The notes under the pieces were generated by a model. That model was not told the DNA's origin. It worked only from the letters and a program-made list of their open reading frames with translations, and made no database searches. A stretch of DNA of 64,000 nt from Pseudomonas guineae (GTDB lineage Bacteria; Pseudomonadota; Gammaproteobacteria; Pseudomonadales; Pseudomonadaceae), in contig NZ_FOQL01000001.1 in assembly GCF_900113745.1 (NCBI RefSeq), positions 930,001 through 994,000 of the forward strand. Reading direction: 5' to 3'. Of this stretch, positions 46,228-56,400 are shown one piece after another. Position 1 is the stretch's first letter, and each line of letters starts with the position of its first letter. The position numbers and the translations under genes are program-made.

Positions 46228-48690
46228 TCACTCAACGGCCGGTTTTTTCGCCCGAGGCTTCTTCTCTTTGACTACAGCTGCAGGCTCTTCCTTTTTTGGC
46301 TCTTCTTTATCGTCGTCGTCCATGCCCATGGCGGCGATATCACGCAGACGCTCAACTACTCGCGCATTGACGCTGCCCGCGGGGAACTGGCCTTCTGCAT
46401 TCGACGTGCCGGCATCCGCACCCACCAACAGGCTCAGCGCCTCGTCGACCTGACGCACCGCATAGATATGGAACTGCCCAGCGCGTACCGCCTGCAGCAC
46501 CCGCTCATCAAGCATCAGGGTGGTGACGTTGGAGTGCGGAATAATTGCGCCCTGCTCGCCGGTCAGGCCACGGGCCTCGCAAAGACGGAAGAAACCTTCA
46601 ATCTTCTCGTTAAGCCCACCCACCGCCTGCACCTCGCCAAACTGGTTGATCGAACCAGTGATGGCAAAACATTGCTTGAGCGGCGTACGCGACAAGGCTG
46701 AGATCAGCGTGCACACCTCACCCAGCGAGGCACTGTCGCCGTCGACGTAACCGTAGGACTGCTCCAACGCGATGCTCGCGGAGATTTCCAATGGAAACTC
46801 CTGGGCATAACGGCTGCCCAGGTAACCGGTAAGGATCATCACACCCTTGGAGTGGATCGGCTGACCGAGGTTAACCTCACGCTCGATGTCGACGATGCCG
46901 CTGCCGCCCGGATACACCGTGGCGGAAATTCGCGCCGGTACGCCAAAGGCCGAGTCGCCGACTTCCAGCACGGTCAGGCCGTTGCACTTGCCCACAGCAG
47001 CACCGGCGGTGTCGATCAGGATGATCCCGGCGAGCATGTCATCGATGATCCGCGCCGAGACACGCCCGGTGCGCGTGGCCTTGGCTTTCAGCGCACGCTC
47101 GATATGCCCAGCGTCGGTGACCTCATCACCGGCCAGGCTGCGGATAAAGTCTGCCTCACTGACCAGCTGGAACAGATCACCAATGCGCGCCGACAAGCGT
47201 CCTTGGTGCTCAGCCAACCGCGCACTGTAGGTGGCCACCCGCGCCACAGCGGCGGCGGTCATTGGCGCCATACCCTCCTCCGAGGTGCGGGTTTTCATCA
47301 GCTGGGCAAATTGCTCCAGGCTATCGTCGGCCAGCGGGATGTCTTCATCGAAATCAGCCAGAACGCGAAACATCTCCTGGAAGTCTGGGTCGAGGTCCTG
47401 CAGGGTGTAATACAGCTGACGTGAGCCGATGATCACCACCTTGAGGTGCAGCGGAATCACCTCTGGGGTCAGGGTCACAGTGGCAATGCGGCCGAGATCG
47501 CCCAACGGCGACTCCATCTTTAACTGGCGCGACTGCAAGGCGCGCTTGAGCGCATCCCAGACAAACGGCTCGCCGAGCATTTTCTCAGCTTCAAGAATCA
47601 GGAAACCACCGTTGGCGCGGTGCAGCGCGCCGGGCCGCAGCTGGCGGTAGCTGGTGTAAAGCGCACCCTGGTCGGTGTTGTACTCGATGCGGCCAAACAG
47701 GTTGTCATAGGTAGGATGGGGCTCGAACACCACGGGTGCACCGCCTTGGGCGTGATGCCCCACCACCAGGCTTGGGCAGTACTGCTCTTCGAGCAGCTTG
47801 CGCGTTTGCGCGTCGATCTTGTCCACCTCGACCAACTGCTCGACCACGGTTTTCAGCAGGTTGACCTGCACCGCCTGCAAGTAAGCGCTGACCCCGGCGT
47901 TTTCCGCGTACTTGTGCGATAGCGGAGTCAGCAACGGCTGCAAGGCCACGGTGATGGTTTCTTCATTGAGCTGGCGCAGCAGGTTGCTCGACTCGCGCTT
48001 CCACTGCGGCAAGCTGGCCAGCTCCTCATTGAGGCGCTCTTCCAGGGTGGCTATATCGGCATGGAAACGCTCACGGTCGGCTTCCGGCAATTGGGCAAAC
48101 TCAGCCTCATCCAGCGCCTTGCCTTCCAGCATTGGGGTGAAGGCGATATTGCTGCTGTCGCGGTACAGGGCAATGCTCTTTTCCAACGACAACCGCTCGA
48201 TGATGTCCAGCGCCTGGTCGTAGCGTTTGTTGAACGCACGGTCGATGGCGTTCTTCTTCTGCTGGAACGAGGGATGCTCGAACACCGCTGGGAAGGTCGC
48301 CAGCAGGTTGTCGATCAAGCCATTGATATCGGCCAGAAACTCCGCCGCATTGCCGGACGGTAGCTCCAGCGCACGCGGCTCACGCGGCTCATCAAAATGG
48401 TTGACGTAAAACCGGTCAGCCGGAGTTTCCAGGCGCTTAGCTTCAGCCTTGAGGTAGCGCTTAACGAAGGAAAAACGTCCAGTACCGGGCTCCCCCATGA
48501 CAAATACGTTATAGCCAGGACGCGGCATTGCTACGCCGAACTGCAACGCCTCGACGGCGCGTTCTTGCCCCAATACGCCGCGAAAGGGCTCGAGGTCTTC
48601 GGTATTGGTGAAGTTGAACTGTTCAGGTGAAAAAGGACGCGTAAGTGCTTCGGGAGCCAAGCGCAAATGAGCTGCGACAGAGTCTGGCAT
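46228..48690 (-). CDS. Lon-family protease with non-canonical AAA region
   Basis: 820-residue LonB/LonH-type protein. The C-terminal protease domain has the Ser-Lys dyad S653 (YGYVDGDSASLGE) and K696 (GLNEKIEGF); their 43-residue spacing equals that of E. coli Lon. The N-terminal ATPase region has MGEPGTGRFSFVKRY (66-80), where the usual Walker A Lys-Ser/Thr is Arg-Phe, so ATP use is doubtful. The C-terminus ends in a Lys/Glu/Pro/Ala tail. It resembles the Pseudomonas protein annotated as ATP-dependent protease (PA4576). Confidence 0.88.
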   Translation of the reverse strand: MPDSVAAHLRLAPEALTRPFSPEQFNFTNTEDLEPFRGVLGQERAVEALQFGVAMPRPGYNVFVMGEPGTGRFSFVKRYLKAEAKRLETPADRFYVNHFDEPREPRALELPSGNAAEFLADINGLIDNLLATFPAVFEHPSFQQKKNAIDRAFNKRYDQALDIIERLSLEKSIALYRDSSNIAFTPMLEGKALDEAEFAQLPEADRERFHADIATLEERLNEELASLPQWKRESSNLLRQLNEETITVALQPLLTPLSHKYAENAGVSAYLQAVQVNLLKTVVEQLVEVDKIDAQTRKLLEEQYCPSLVVGHHAQGGAPVVFEPHPTYDNLFGRIEYNTDQGALYTSYRQLRPGALHRANGGFLILEAEKMLGEPFVWDALKRALQSRQLKMESPLGDLGRIATVTLTPEVIPLHLKVVIIGSRQLYYTLQDLDPDFQEMFRVLADFDEDIPLADDSLEQFAQLMKTRTSEEGMAPMTAAAVARVATYSARLAEHQGRLSARIGDLFQLVSEADFIRSLAGDEVTDAGHIERALKAKATRTGRVSARIIDDMLAGIILIDTAGAAVGKCNGLTVLEVGDSAFGVPARISATVYPGGSGIVDIEREVNLGQPIHSKGVMILTGYLGSRYAQEFPLEISASIALEQSYGYVDGDSASLGEVCTLISALSRTPLKQCFAITGSINQFGEVQAVGGLNEKIEGFFRLCEARGLTGEQGAIIPHSNVTTLMLDERVLQAVRAGQFHIYAVRQVDEALSLLVGADAGTSNAEGQFPAGSVNARVVERLRDIAAMGMDDDDKEEPKKEEPAAVVKEKKPRAKKPAVE

Positions 48691-48951
48691 TGGAAATCCT
48701 TAACAGGCGGCAACGGCCGCGGAACGATGGGCCATTCTCGCGCCGTGCAACGCGCACTGGCAAGGCATCAGCGCGGTTTCTACTGGACAGACAAGCGGGG
48801 ATTACCATGAGGCATGCCTAATAGGTGGCACGCCATCACAACCAGGGGTTCTTTTAGACAGCGCACTTGACAGCAGACCAGCATTGCAAAATGCTCAAGC
48901 CGTGGCCAGTCTGTAGTCGGTCGACACCCCTCACTTGAAGAGAACATAATT

Positions 48952-49440
48952 ATGAAACGGATTCTGATCGGCTCACTACTCGCCATGACCTCCCTAACCG
49001 CACTCGCTGAAGCACCAGGCGGGCCGAGTTGCGGTTGGGGCAACATGTTATTTGAGGGCCAGCGCGGCTTGCCTTCGCACTTTATTGCATCGACCACCAA
49101 CGGCACCTCAGGCAACGCCACCTTCGGCATGACCTCGGGTACTAACGGTTGCTCGACCGATGGTGCACTGACCTACGGTGGCCGCTCACTGTTGGCCATC
49201 AACGGCATGCTCGACGAACTGTCCGAAGACATGGCCAAAGGCCAAGGCGAAGCCTTGACCACCTATGCCGTGCTGCTGGGCGTTGCCGAGCAAGACCGCG
49301 CTCATTTCGCGGCCGTTACCCACCGCCACTTCAGTGAAATCTTCAGCTCGGCCGACATCACCGGTGAGCAGATGCATGCCGCTACCTTGAGCGTCATCAA
49401 GCGTGACAGCCGCCTGGCTAAGTACGCTCAGCCTGCATAA
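48952..49440 (+). CDS. DUF3015 family exported protein
   Basis: 162 residues with a Sec signal peptide (LIGSLLAMTSLTALA). The mature part starts EAPGGPSCGWGNMLFEGQRG, then HFIASTTNGTSGNATFGMTS with two cysteines that could bond (CGWG and GCSTDG). This matches the periplasmic DUF3015 family. Role unknown. A 22-base perfect palindrome follows the stop. Confidence 0.88.
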   Translation: MKRILIGSLLAMTSLTALAEAPGGPSCGWGNMLFEGQRGLPSHFIASTTNGTSGNATFGMTSGTNGCSTDGALTYGGRSLLAINGMLDELSEDMAKGQGEALTTYAVLLGVAEQDRAHFAAVTHRHFSEIFSSADITGEQMHAATLSVIKRDSRLAKYAQPA

Positions 49441-49452
49441 CCCGCACGCTCC

Positions 49453-49474
49453 TGCCGGCTGCATGCAGCCGGCA
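49453..49474. terminator. Perfect 22-base palindrome after the DUF3015 gene
   Basis: Self-complementary over its full length (core GCCGGCTGCATGCAGCCGGC), 13 bases after the stop. A short T-run (CTCTTTA) follows after several bases. It can form a strong hairpin, but a zero-base loop and displaced T-run make it atypical. Confidence 0.5.
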
Positions 49475-49535
49475 ACACTCTTTACATCGCCTTGCGTCAC
49501 CTTGAGCGCTTTGGGCGCCTCCTCGCCATTAGTAG

Positions 49536-51398
49536 ATGACTATGCCCAAGCACCTGTTATTGAGCTTGTTACTCGCCGCCTGCTCGCCTCTACTCGCCGC
49601 TCCTGCGGTATCACCGCAAGCACTTGAAACGCTCGCCAACGACCCTTACTGGATTGCCCTCGGCCATTACGAAACCGGCAAGCTCGGCGGCTGGCGCAGC
49701 TATGTTGATGACAGCGGTTTTTTCCTGGCGCAGAACGGTGACAGTGATCCTGCCGCCGAGCTCAATGCCACCTTACAAGCGCTCTACCAGCCTGCCGAAG
49801 CAGGCGATAGTCATCCCCAGTGCGTTTACCCCGCGCGCACCCGCTGGTTACGCGAACGCCTGCAACTGGGCGATCTACCTCAGCCCACCTGCAGCGAATA
49901 CCGACGCTGGTTCGATGACATTAACCCGCACCGAGCCGTGCTTATTTTCCCCGCAGCCTACCTCAATAGCCCGTCGTCCATGTTCGGCCATACCTTGCTA
50001 CGCATTGACCAGGCCGACGTCGATGCCAGTGGCACCGCGCTGCTCAGCTATGCACTGAACTTTGGCGCCTACATAGAAGGCATGGATAACAGCATGCTGT
50101 ATGCCTGGAAAGGCCTGATGGGCGGCTACCCAGGGCTGTTCTCGCTGGTGTCATACCGGGCTAAGTTGGCCGAGTACAGCCGCCTGGAAAACCGCGACTT
50201 GTGGGAGTACCAGCTCAACCTGACAGCGGCTGAGACCGGACGCATGGTCGAGCATGTGTGGGAGCTCAAACAGGTACGCTTCGATTATTTCTTCTTCGAC
50301 GAGAACTGCTCATTCCGCCTGCTTGAGCTGCTGGAAATCGCCCGCCCCGGCGTAGCGTTAACCGCACAGTTCCCGCTGACCGCCATCCCCACCGACACCG
50401 TGCGCGCAGTCAAACAGGCCGGCCTGGTCGAGCGCATCGACTACCGCCCCTCGCGGGAAAAAGAATTGCTCGCTCGTGCCAGCCAACTGCAAGACCCCGA
50501 GCAAGATTGGGCTCTCGCCCTGGCTGACGACAGCCACCTAGTGAATGACCCGGCCTTCCTCGGTTTACCGCCAGCGCGCCGCGCGCTGATCCAGGACGCG
50601 GCCTACCGTTTGGTGCGCTACCACGCCACCGGCGCTGAGCGTGACAGCGCCCAGGCCAAGCGCAGCTTTGAACTGTTGCAGGCGATCAACCGTAACCCGC
50701 CTGGTGAACTGTCAGTGGCGCGCCCGGAACTCCCGGAAAACGGCCATCAGTCGCGCACCTGGCAACTCGGCGCCGGCAGCCGTGGCGAGCGCAGCTTTGC
50801 CGAATACGGCCTGCGCATGGCCTACCACGACCTGAATGACAACTTGGCGGGTTTTCCGCTGGGCGCGCAAATCGAAATCCTGCAACTCAAGCTGCGTCAG
50901 TATGAAAGTAACCACTGGCAGCTAGAGCGCCTTGATCTGGCCACTATTCGCTCACTGACTCCACGCAACCGTCTGCTGCAACCGCTTTCATGGCAAGTTG
51001 CCGCTGGCCTGGAGCGGGTACCGGGAAAAAATGAGCGCCGCGAACTGGTCAGCCACATTAACGGCGGCGCAGGTGGTACCTGGCAATTGGGCAGCGAGAC
51101 CTTAGCCTACGCCATGGCCACCGCGCGCCTTGAGCACAACAGTGACTTCGCCGCATTTATCGCACCGGCCGCAGGCTTTAATACGGGACTGATCTGGAGC
51201 AACCAATTGGGCAACTTGAGCCTGGAAGCCAAGGGCGACTATTTCCAGCAAGGTGAAGTACGCCGCAGCTTGGCGCTCAACCAGCAGTGGGAGCTGGCCG
51301 ACAACCTTGGCTTACGCTTGAGTGCCAGCCGCCAATTCAGCCATCTGCAGGCACCCGAAAACGAATTAATGCTGACCCTGCGCTGGTATCACTACTAA
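49536..51398 (+). CDS. DUF4105-containing protein, predicted cell-envelope
   Basis: 620 residues with an N-terminal signal peptide (LLLSLLLAACSPLLAAPA) that includes the cysteine of a possible lipobox (LAAC). The DUF4105 core is visible as FPAAYLNSPSSMFGHTLLRI, ALNFGAYIEGMDNSMLYAWK and FFFDENCSFRLLELLE. The latter His/Cys arrangement resembles NlpC/P60-like thiol enzymes, although activity is not shown. The C-terminal third is a beta-rich domain. Function unknown. Confidence 0.85.
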   Translation: MTMPKHLLLSLLLAACSPLLAAPAVSPQALETLANDPYWIALGHYETGKLGGWRSYVDDSGFFLAQNGDSDPAAELNATLQALYQPAEAGDSHPQCVYPARTRWLRERLQLGDLPQPTCSEYRRWFDDINPHRAVLIFPAAYLNSPSSMFGHTLLRIDQADVDASGTALLSYALNFGAYIEGMDNSMLYAWKGLMGGYPGLFSLVSYRAKLAEYSRLENRDLWEYQLNLTAAETGRMVEHVWELKQVRFDYFFFDENCSFRLLELLEIARPGVALTAQFPLTAIPTDTVRAVKQAGLVERIDYRPSREKELLARASQLQDPEQDWALALADDSHLVNDPAFLGLPPARRALIQDAAYRLVRYHATGAERDSAQAKRSFELLQAINRNPPGELSVARPELPENGHQSRTWQLGAGSRGERSFAEYGLRMAYHDLNDNLAGFPLGAQIEILQLKLRQYESNHWQLERLDLATIRSLTPRNRLLQPLSWQVAAGLERVPGKNERRELVSHINGGAGGTWQLGSETLAYAMATARLEHNSDFAAFIAPAAGFNTGLIWSNQLGNLSLEAKGDYFQQGEVRRSLALNQQWELADNLGLRLSASRQFSHLQAPENELMLTLRWYHY

Positions 51399-51437
51399 TC
51401 CCCTGCAGCCAAAGCGCAGGCAGCGGATAGCGCAACG

Positions 51438-51465
51438 CAAAACGGAGCCTTGCGGCTCCGTTTTG
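51438..51465. terminator. Bidirectional terminator between the DUF4105 gene and ettA
   Basis: Perfect stem AAAACGGAGCC / GGCTCCGTTTT with a four-base loop, between convergent genes. Confidence 0.88.
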
Positions 51466-51481
51466 TTGTACAGCGTGGCTT

Positions 51482-53149
51482 TTACTGCGCCAGCTTCTTG
51501 TAACGCACGCGGTGCGGCTGCGCGGCCGCATCACCCAGGCGCTTTTTACGGTCGGCTTCGTACTCGGTGTAGTTACCTTCGAAGAACTCGATGTGCGAGT
51601 CGTCTTCGTACGCCAAGATGTGGGTCGCCACGCGATCGAGGAACCAGCGATCGTGAGAGATCACAATCGCCGCGCCGGGGAAGTCGAGCAGCGCTTCTTC
51701 CAGCGAACGCAGGGTTTCCACGTCGAGGTCGTTGGACGGTTCATCCAGCAGCAGCACGTTAGCGCCCTCTTTCAGGGTCAACGCCAGGTGCAAACGACCG
51801 CGCTCACCACCGGAGAGGTCCTTGACGAACTTCTGCTGATCGCCACCCTTGAAGTTGAAGCGCCCCACATAGGTACGCGACGGCACTTCATAGTTGCCGA
51901 TCTTGATCATGTCGGAGCCGCCAGACACGGCTTCCCACACGCTCTTGCTGCCGTCGAGGTCGTCGCGACTCTGATCGACACAAGCCAGCTGCACGGTGTC
52001 ACCGATTTCGATGCTGCCTGAATCCGGCTGCTCCTTGCCCATCAGCATGCGGAACAGGGTCGACTTACCGGCACCGTTACCACCGATCACACCGACGATG
52101 GCGCCTTTTGGCATGCTGAACGACAGGTTGTCGATCAGCGCGCGGTCGCCATAGCCTTTGCTGACGCCCACAAAATCGATGACCTTGTCGCCCAGACGCG
52201 GGCCAACCGGGATGTAGATCTCGTTGGTTTCGCTGCGCTTCTGGAATTCCTGCGACTGCATTTCTTCGAAGCGCTGTAAGCGTGCCTTGGATTTCGACTG
52301 GCGGGCTTTAGCGCCTTTGCGCACCCACTCCAGCTCTTCCTTCATGGCTTTTTCGTGAGCCGACTGCTGCTTGGACTCCTGGGCCAGACGGTTCGACTTG
52401 GCTTCCAACCAACCGGAATAGTTGCCCTCGTACGGAATACCGGCGCCGCGGTCGAGTTCGAGAATCCAGCCGGCCACGTTATCCAAGAAGTAACGGTCGT
52501 GGGTAATCGCGACCACGGTGCCGGGGAAATCGTGGAGGAAGTGCTCCAGCCACGCAACGGAGTCCGCGTCCAAGTGGTTGGTCGGCTCATCTAGCAGCAG
52601 CATGTCCGGGGCCGACAGCAGCAGGCGGCACAGGGCCACACGGCGTTTCTCACCACCGGAGAGCACGCCAATTTTGGCGTCCCAGGCTGGCAGGCGCAGG
52701 GCGTCCGCAGCGACTTCCAGCTGCCGCTCCAGGTTGTGGCCGTCGCTGGTTTGCAGAATGGCTTCTAGCTTGGCCTGCTCGGCGGCCAGCTTGTCGAAGT
52801 CGGCATCCGGCTCGGCGTAAGCGGCATACACCTGATCCAGACGCGCCTGGGCGTCCTTGATCTGGCTCACGGCCTCTTCAACGACTTCACGTACGGTTTT
52901 GCTCGGGTCGAGCTGCGGTTCCTGCGGCAGGTAGCCAATGTTCAGCTCCGGCATCGGCCGCGCTTCGCCATTGAACTCGGTATCGACACCCGCCATGATT
53001 TTCAGCAGGGTGGATTTACCTGAGCCGTTGAGGCCGAGCACACCGATCTTCGCGCCTGGGAAGAACGACAGGGAGATGTTCTTGAGGATTTCCCGCTTCG
53101 GCGGCACTACTTTGCCGAGCCGATGCATGGTGTAAACGTATTGAGCCAT
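51482..53149 (-). CDS. ettA: EttA, energy-dependent translational throttle (ABC-F)
   Basis: ABC-F protein that binds the ribosomal E-site and slows translation when ATP is low. From ATG 53149 it has exactly the 555 residues of the E. coli protein. It has two ABC domains (GLNGSGKSTLLK and GGNGAGKSTLFR) and two signatures (LSGGEKRRVA and LSGGERGRLH), with the charged P-site tRNA interaction motif between them (LEWVRKGAKARQSKSKARL). A longer open frame extends to 53347 but lacks support. Confidence 0.96.
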   Translation of the reverse strand: MAQYVYTMHRLGKVVPPKREILKNISLSFFPGAKIGVLGLNGSGKSTLLKIMAGVDTEFNGEARPMPELNIGYLPQEPQLDPSKTVREVVEEAVSQIKDAQARLDQVYAAYAEPDADFDKLAAEQAKLEAILQTSDGHNLERQLEVAADALRLPAWDAKIGVLSGGEKRRVALCRLLLSAPDMLLLDEPTNHLDADSVAWLEHFLHDFPGTVVAITHDRYFLDNVAGWILELDRGAGIPYEGNYSGWLEAKSNRLAQESKQQSAHEKAMKEELEWVRKGAKARQSKSKARLQRFEEMQSQEFQKRSETNEIYIPVGPRLGDKVIDFVGVSKGYGDRALIDNLSFSMPKGAIVGVIGGNGAGKSTLFRMLMGKEQPDSGSIEIGDTVQLACVDQSRDDLDGSKSVWEAVSGGSDMIKIGNYEVPSRTYVGRFNFKGGDQQKFVKDLSGGERGRLHLALTLKEGANVLLLDEPSNDLDVETLRSLEEALLDFPGAAIVISHDRWFLDRVATHILAYEDDSHIEFFEGNYTEYEADRKKRLGDAAAQPHRVRYKKLAQ

Positions 53150-53439
53150 GATGACCTTGATTCTGGAATGAAACGAAAGAGAGTCGCCAACTAATGCGTG
53201 CAGCGTGAAACTGCACGGCGGGGACGCAGCCGCCAGGCGACGCCAACGCACTGAACGTAAATAGTCGCGCGCGCGTAGGGCAAAGCTACCGGAATGCGCG
53301 ATGCAGGGCAAACCACGCTCGTCGGCGGCGCTGGCACTTCGCCACAATTATGGCATGCTAGCCGCCCCCTGTTTGCCAGCCATATCGCGCGCCCGCCGGG
53401 GACCCGCCTATTGCCGCCCAGCCCCTAGGATGCATCTCG

Positions 53440-56400
53440 TTGCCAACAGTTACGCCGCCAACCTCAGCGCATTCCCCCGGCGCAGCACCGGCTAAGGTGA
53501 TGCGCGGGCCGACGCGTGGCGCACTGGTGGTGCTGGTTCTGAGCATGCTGGTGTTGCTGATCTGGCAGCTACGCCAAGAATCCCAGCAGCTGCTGGAAAA
53601 CCAGCGCCAACTGACCCTGGCCTACAGCTCGCAGCTGGCCAACCACCTCGGCCTGAGCATGGACCTCAAGGCGAGCGCTGGCCACGCCCTGCTGCAAGGC
53701 CATAAGCAGGCGCCGGGCGATGCCGACGAGCGAGAAGAGCTTCTACAATCTTTACGCAATGTATTCCCGACACTGCTCAGCCTGGCCTGGTTGAACGAGC
53801 AAGGCGACATCCTCGCTGACAGCCGTGCCACCGGCGCGGATGGGCTGTATATCGACGAGCTGTTCCAACGCGGGCGCAGCGAGCGCTTCTTCTATAGCTT
53901 TAGTGCTAACGACAACGGCCGTATTTACCTGCTGTTGCGGCAGAACCCGGTCGGCGCAGCCAGTAGCTTCTGGGTGCTACGCATGACCAATCAGGCACTG
54001 AGCAGCTGGCTGCAGGAGCGCCATCTAAGCCCGCACCAGTGGCTGCTGGAAGACCGCAACGTGAAGCGGGTGATTGCCAGCAACGAGGTCCGGCGTGTTA
54101 ACGGCTTTATGATTGCGCCGCCGGTGACTGCAGAAAATCTCGACCAAAGCCTGCTGGAAGTCCCGCTCAAGGGCAGTGACTGGCAACTGCGTGCGCTGTT
54201 CAATGAACGTAAGGTGCGCGCCCAGCAACTGCCACAGCAGGCCAGCAAGCTGCTGTTGTTTATCCTCTGTGCCACCTTGACGCTGCTGGCGCTGTCTCGC
54301 TTGCTGCATGAGCAAGGCACACTGCGCGCCCTCAACAAGGCCTCACGACGTTCATTGCAGCAAGCGGCCAGCGTGCTGAGCGCCATCGAAGAGCGCGTGC
54401 TGGTCACCGACCGCTACGGCCAGCTGCAATACCTTAACCCGCAGGCCGAAGCCATGTTTGGCCTGAGCAACGACGAGGTGCGCGACTGGCACTTGCTGCA
54501 GCTGCTGCCACGCCTTGACCCCCTGCTGCTGCATGAGACCGCGCTGCACAATGATCTTGGCCCTGACTTGGTGGAAATCCAGCACAACGGCCTTGTCCAC
54601 CTCTACGACATCAGCCGCAGCGACCTCAGTGAGGACAATCGACGCACCGGATTTGTCTGGGTGCTGCGCGATGTCACCGAAGAGCAGCAGGCCTCACAGG
54701 TGCTGAAGGAAACCCGGCGGCGCTACCAAGACATCTTTGACGGTACCGGTACGGCCTTGTGCGTGCTCGACCTGAGCGAACTGCATGAGTACCTGAAGGC
54801 GCAGCAGCTGCACGACATCCCCCGCCTGCAGCGCTGGCTGGAAAGCGACCCCCAGCACCACGCCGAACTCTCTCAGCGCATGCGCCTAACCGAAACCAAC
54901 CAAGTGGCCTTGCAACTGCTAGGCGTCAACTCCAGCGAGCAGGCCTGGGGGCACTTATTCGACAGCGGGCCACTGCTTCCAAACGGCTTCCGCCTGCAAC
55001 TGCTCAAGACCCTGCTCAGCGGCAGCGGGCAACTGGAGATGGAGCGGCAGATCATCACCCCACAAGGTCATGAGCGCCACCTGTGGCTATTACTGCGCTT
55101 GCCGTCCAGCAGCGATGACCTGCGGGCCGTAACCCTAAGCATCAGCGACATCACCAACCGTAAGCGCATCGAAACCTCACTGCTCGAACGCGAGCGTTTC
55201 TGGTCCGATGTGGTCAGCGCGGTACCCGACACCATTTATGTGCATGACATCACCGCCAGGCGGGTGATGTACAGCAACAACCACCTGGGCCCGCAGCTGG
55301 GTTACAGCAAAGCGGAAATGCATCAGCTCGGCGAACACCTATGGGAAAAGCTGCTGCACCCGGATGATGTCGAGCTGTACCAACGCATGCGCAATATTCA
55401 GCAGGTCTTGGGCAAGGGCCGGCTGATGCAGTTCGAGCTACGCTGGCGCCACCGCGATGGCAGCTGGCACTGGTTTGATATTCGCGAACAAGCCCTGGCG
55501 CACGATGACAACGGACGCGTCAGCCGGTTGATCGGCGTAGCCAAGGACATCACCGAGCAAATCACCCGCAGCGAATCCCTGAGCACCAGCGAGCAGCGCT
55601 ACCGCCTGCTAGCAGAAAGCATCAGCGACGTGATTTTTTCCACCAACAGCCACCTGAAACTCAACTACGTGAGCCCCTCCGTGATGCCGGTGCTCGGCTA
55701 TGACAGCGAGTGGGCGCTAGCCAACGGCTTCCAAAGCCTGGCCACCAATCCGCGGCAATTGAGCGGCTTCTATGCGCTGCTTGAGCGCGTGCGCAACGCC
55801 CTCGGCGCCCCGCAACGAATGGCCGAACTGCGCAGCCGTTTTGTCCCGCAACTGTTCGTCTTTGACGCCTTGCGCGCCGACGGCCGGAAAATCCCTGTGG
55901 AGCTGCGCCTGGTGCCCATGTGGGATGACAGTGGCCGCTTCGAAGGTTTGCTTGGCGTCGGTCGCGACATCAGCCTGCAGCGCCGCGCCGAGAAAGACCT
56001 GCGCATGGCCGCCACGGTATTTGAACACTCCACGGCGGCGATTCTGGTCACCGATCCGGCGGGCTATATCGTCCAGGTCAACCATGCCTTCAGCCGGGTC
56101 AGCGGCTACAGTTCCAAGCAGATCCTCGACCAGCTACCGAGCATGCTCACCGCCGACACCCAACAAGCCAGCCACTTAGGCTTTGTGATCAAGCAGCTCA
56201 ACCAACAGGGCAGCTGGGAAGGTGAGGTGTGGCTCAAGCGTAAAAACGGCGAGAAGTTCCCCGCGTGGGTCGGCATCACCGCGGTTAAAGACGATGAAGG
56301 CGACCTGGTCAGCTACGTGTGCTTCTTCAGCGACATCAGCGAGCGCAAAGCCAGCGAACAGCGCATCCATCGCTTGGCCTACTACGACGCGCTGACTCAG

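Noticed and set aside
48867..48895. TTGACA at 48867 as promoter of the DUF3015 gene
   Set aside because: No acceptable -10 box is found at 16-18 bases spacing.
53150..53347. N-terminal extension of EttA to 53347
   Set aside because: The extension is Arg/Ser-rich with no homology that I know. The ATG at 53149 gives exactly the expected 555 residues with AAGG upstream.
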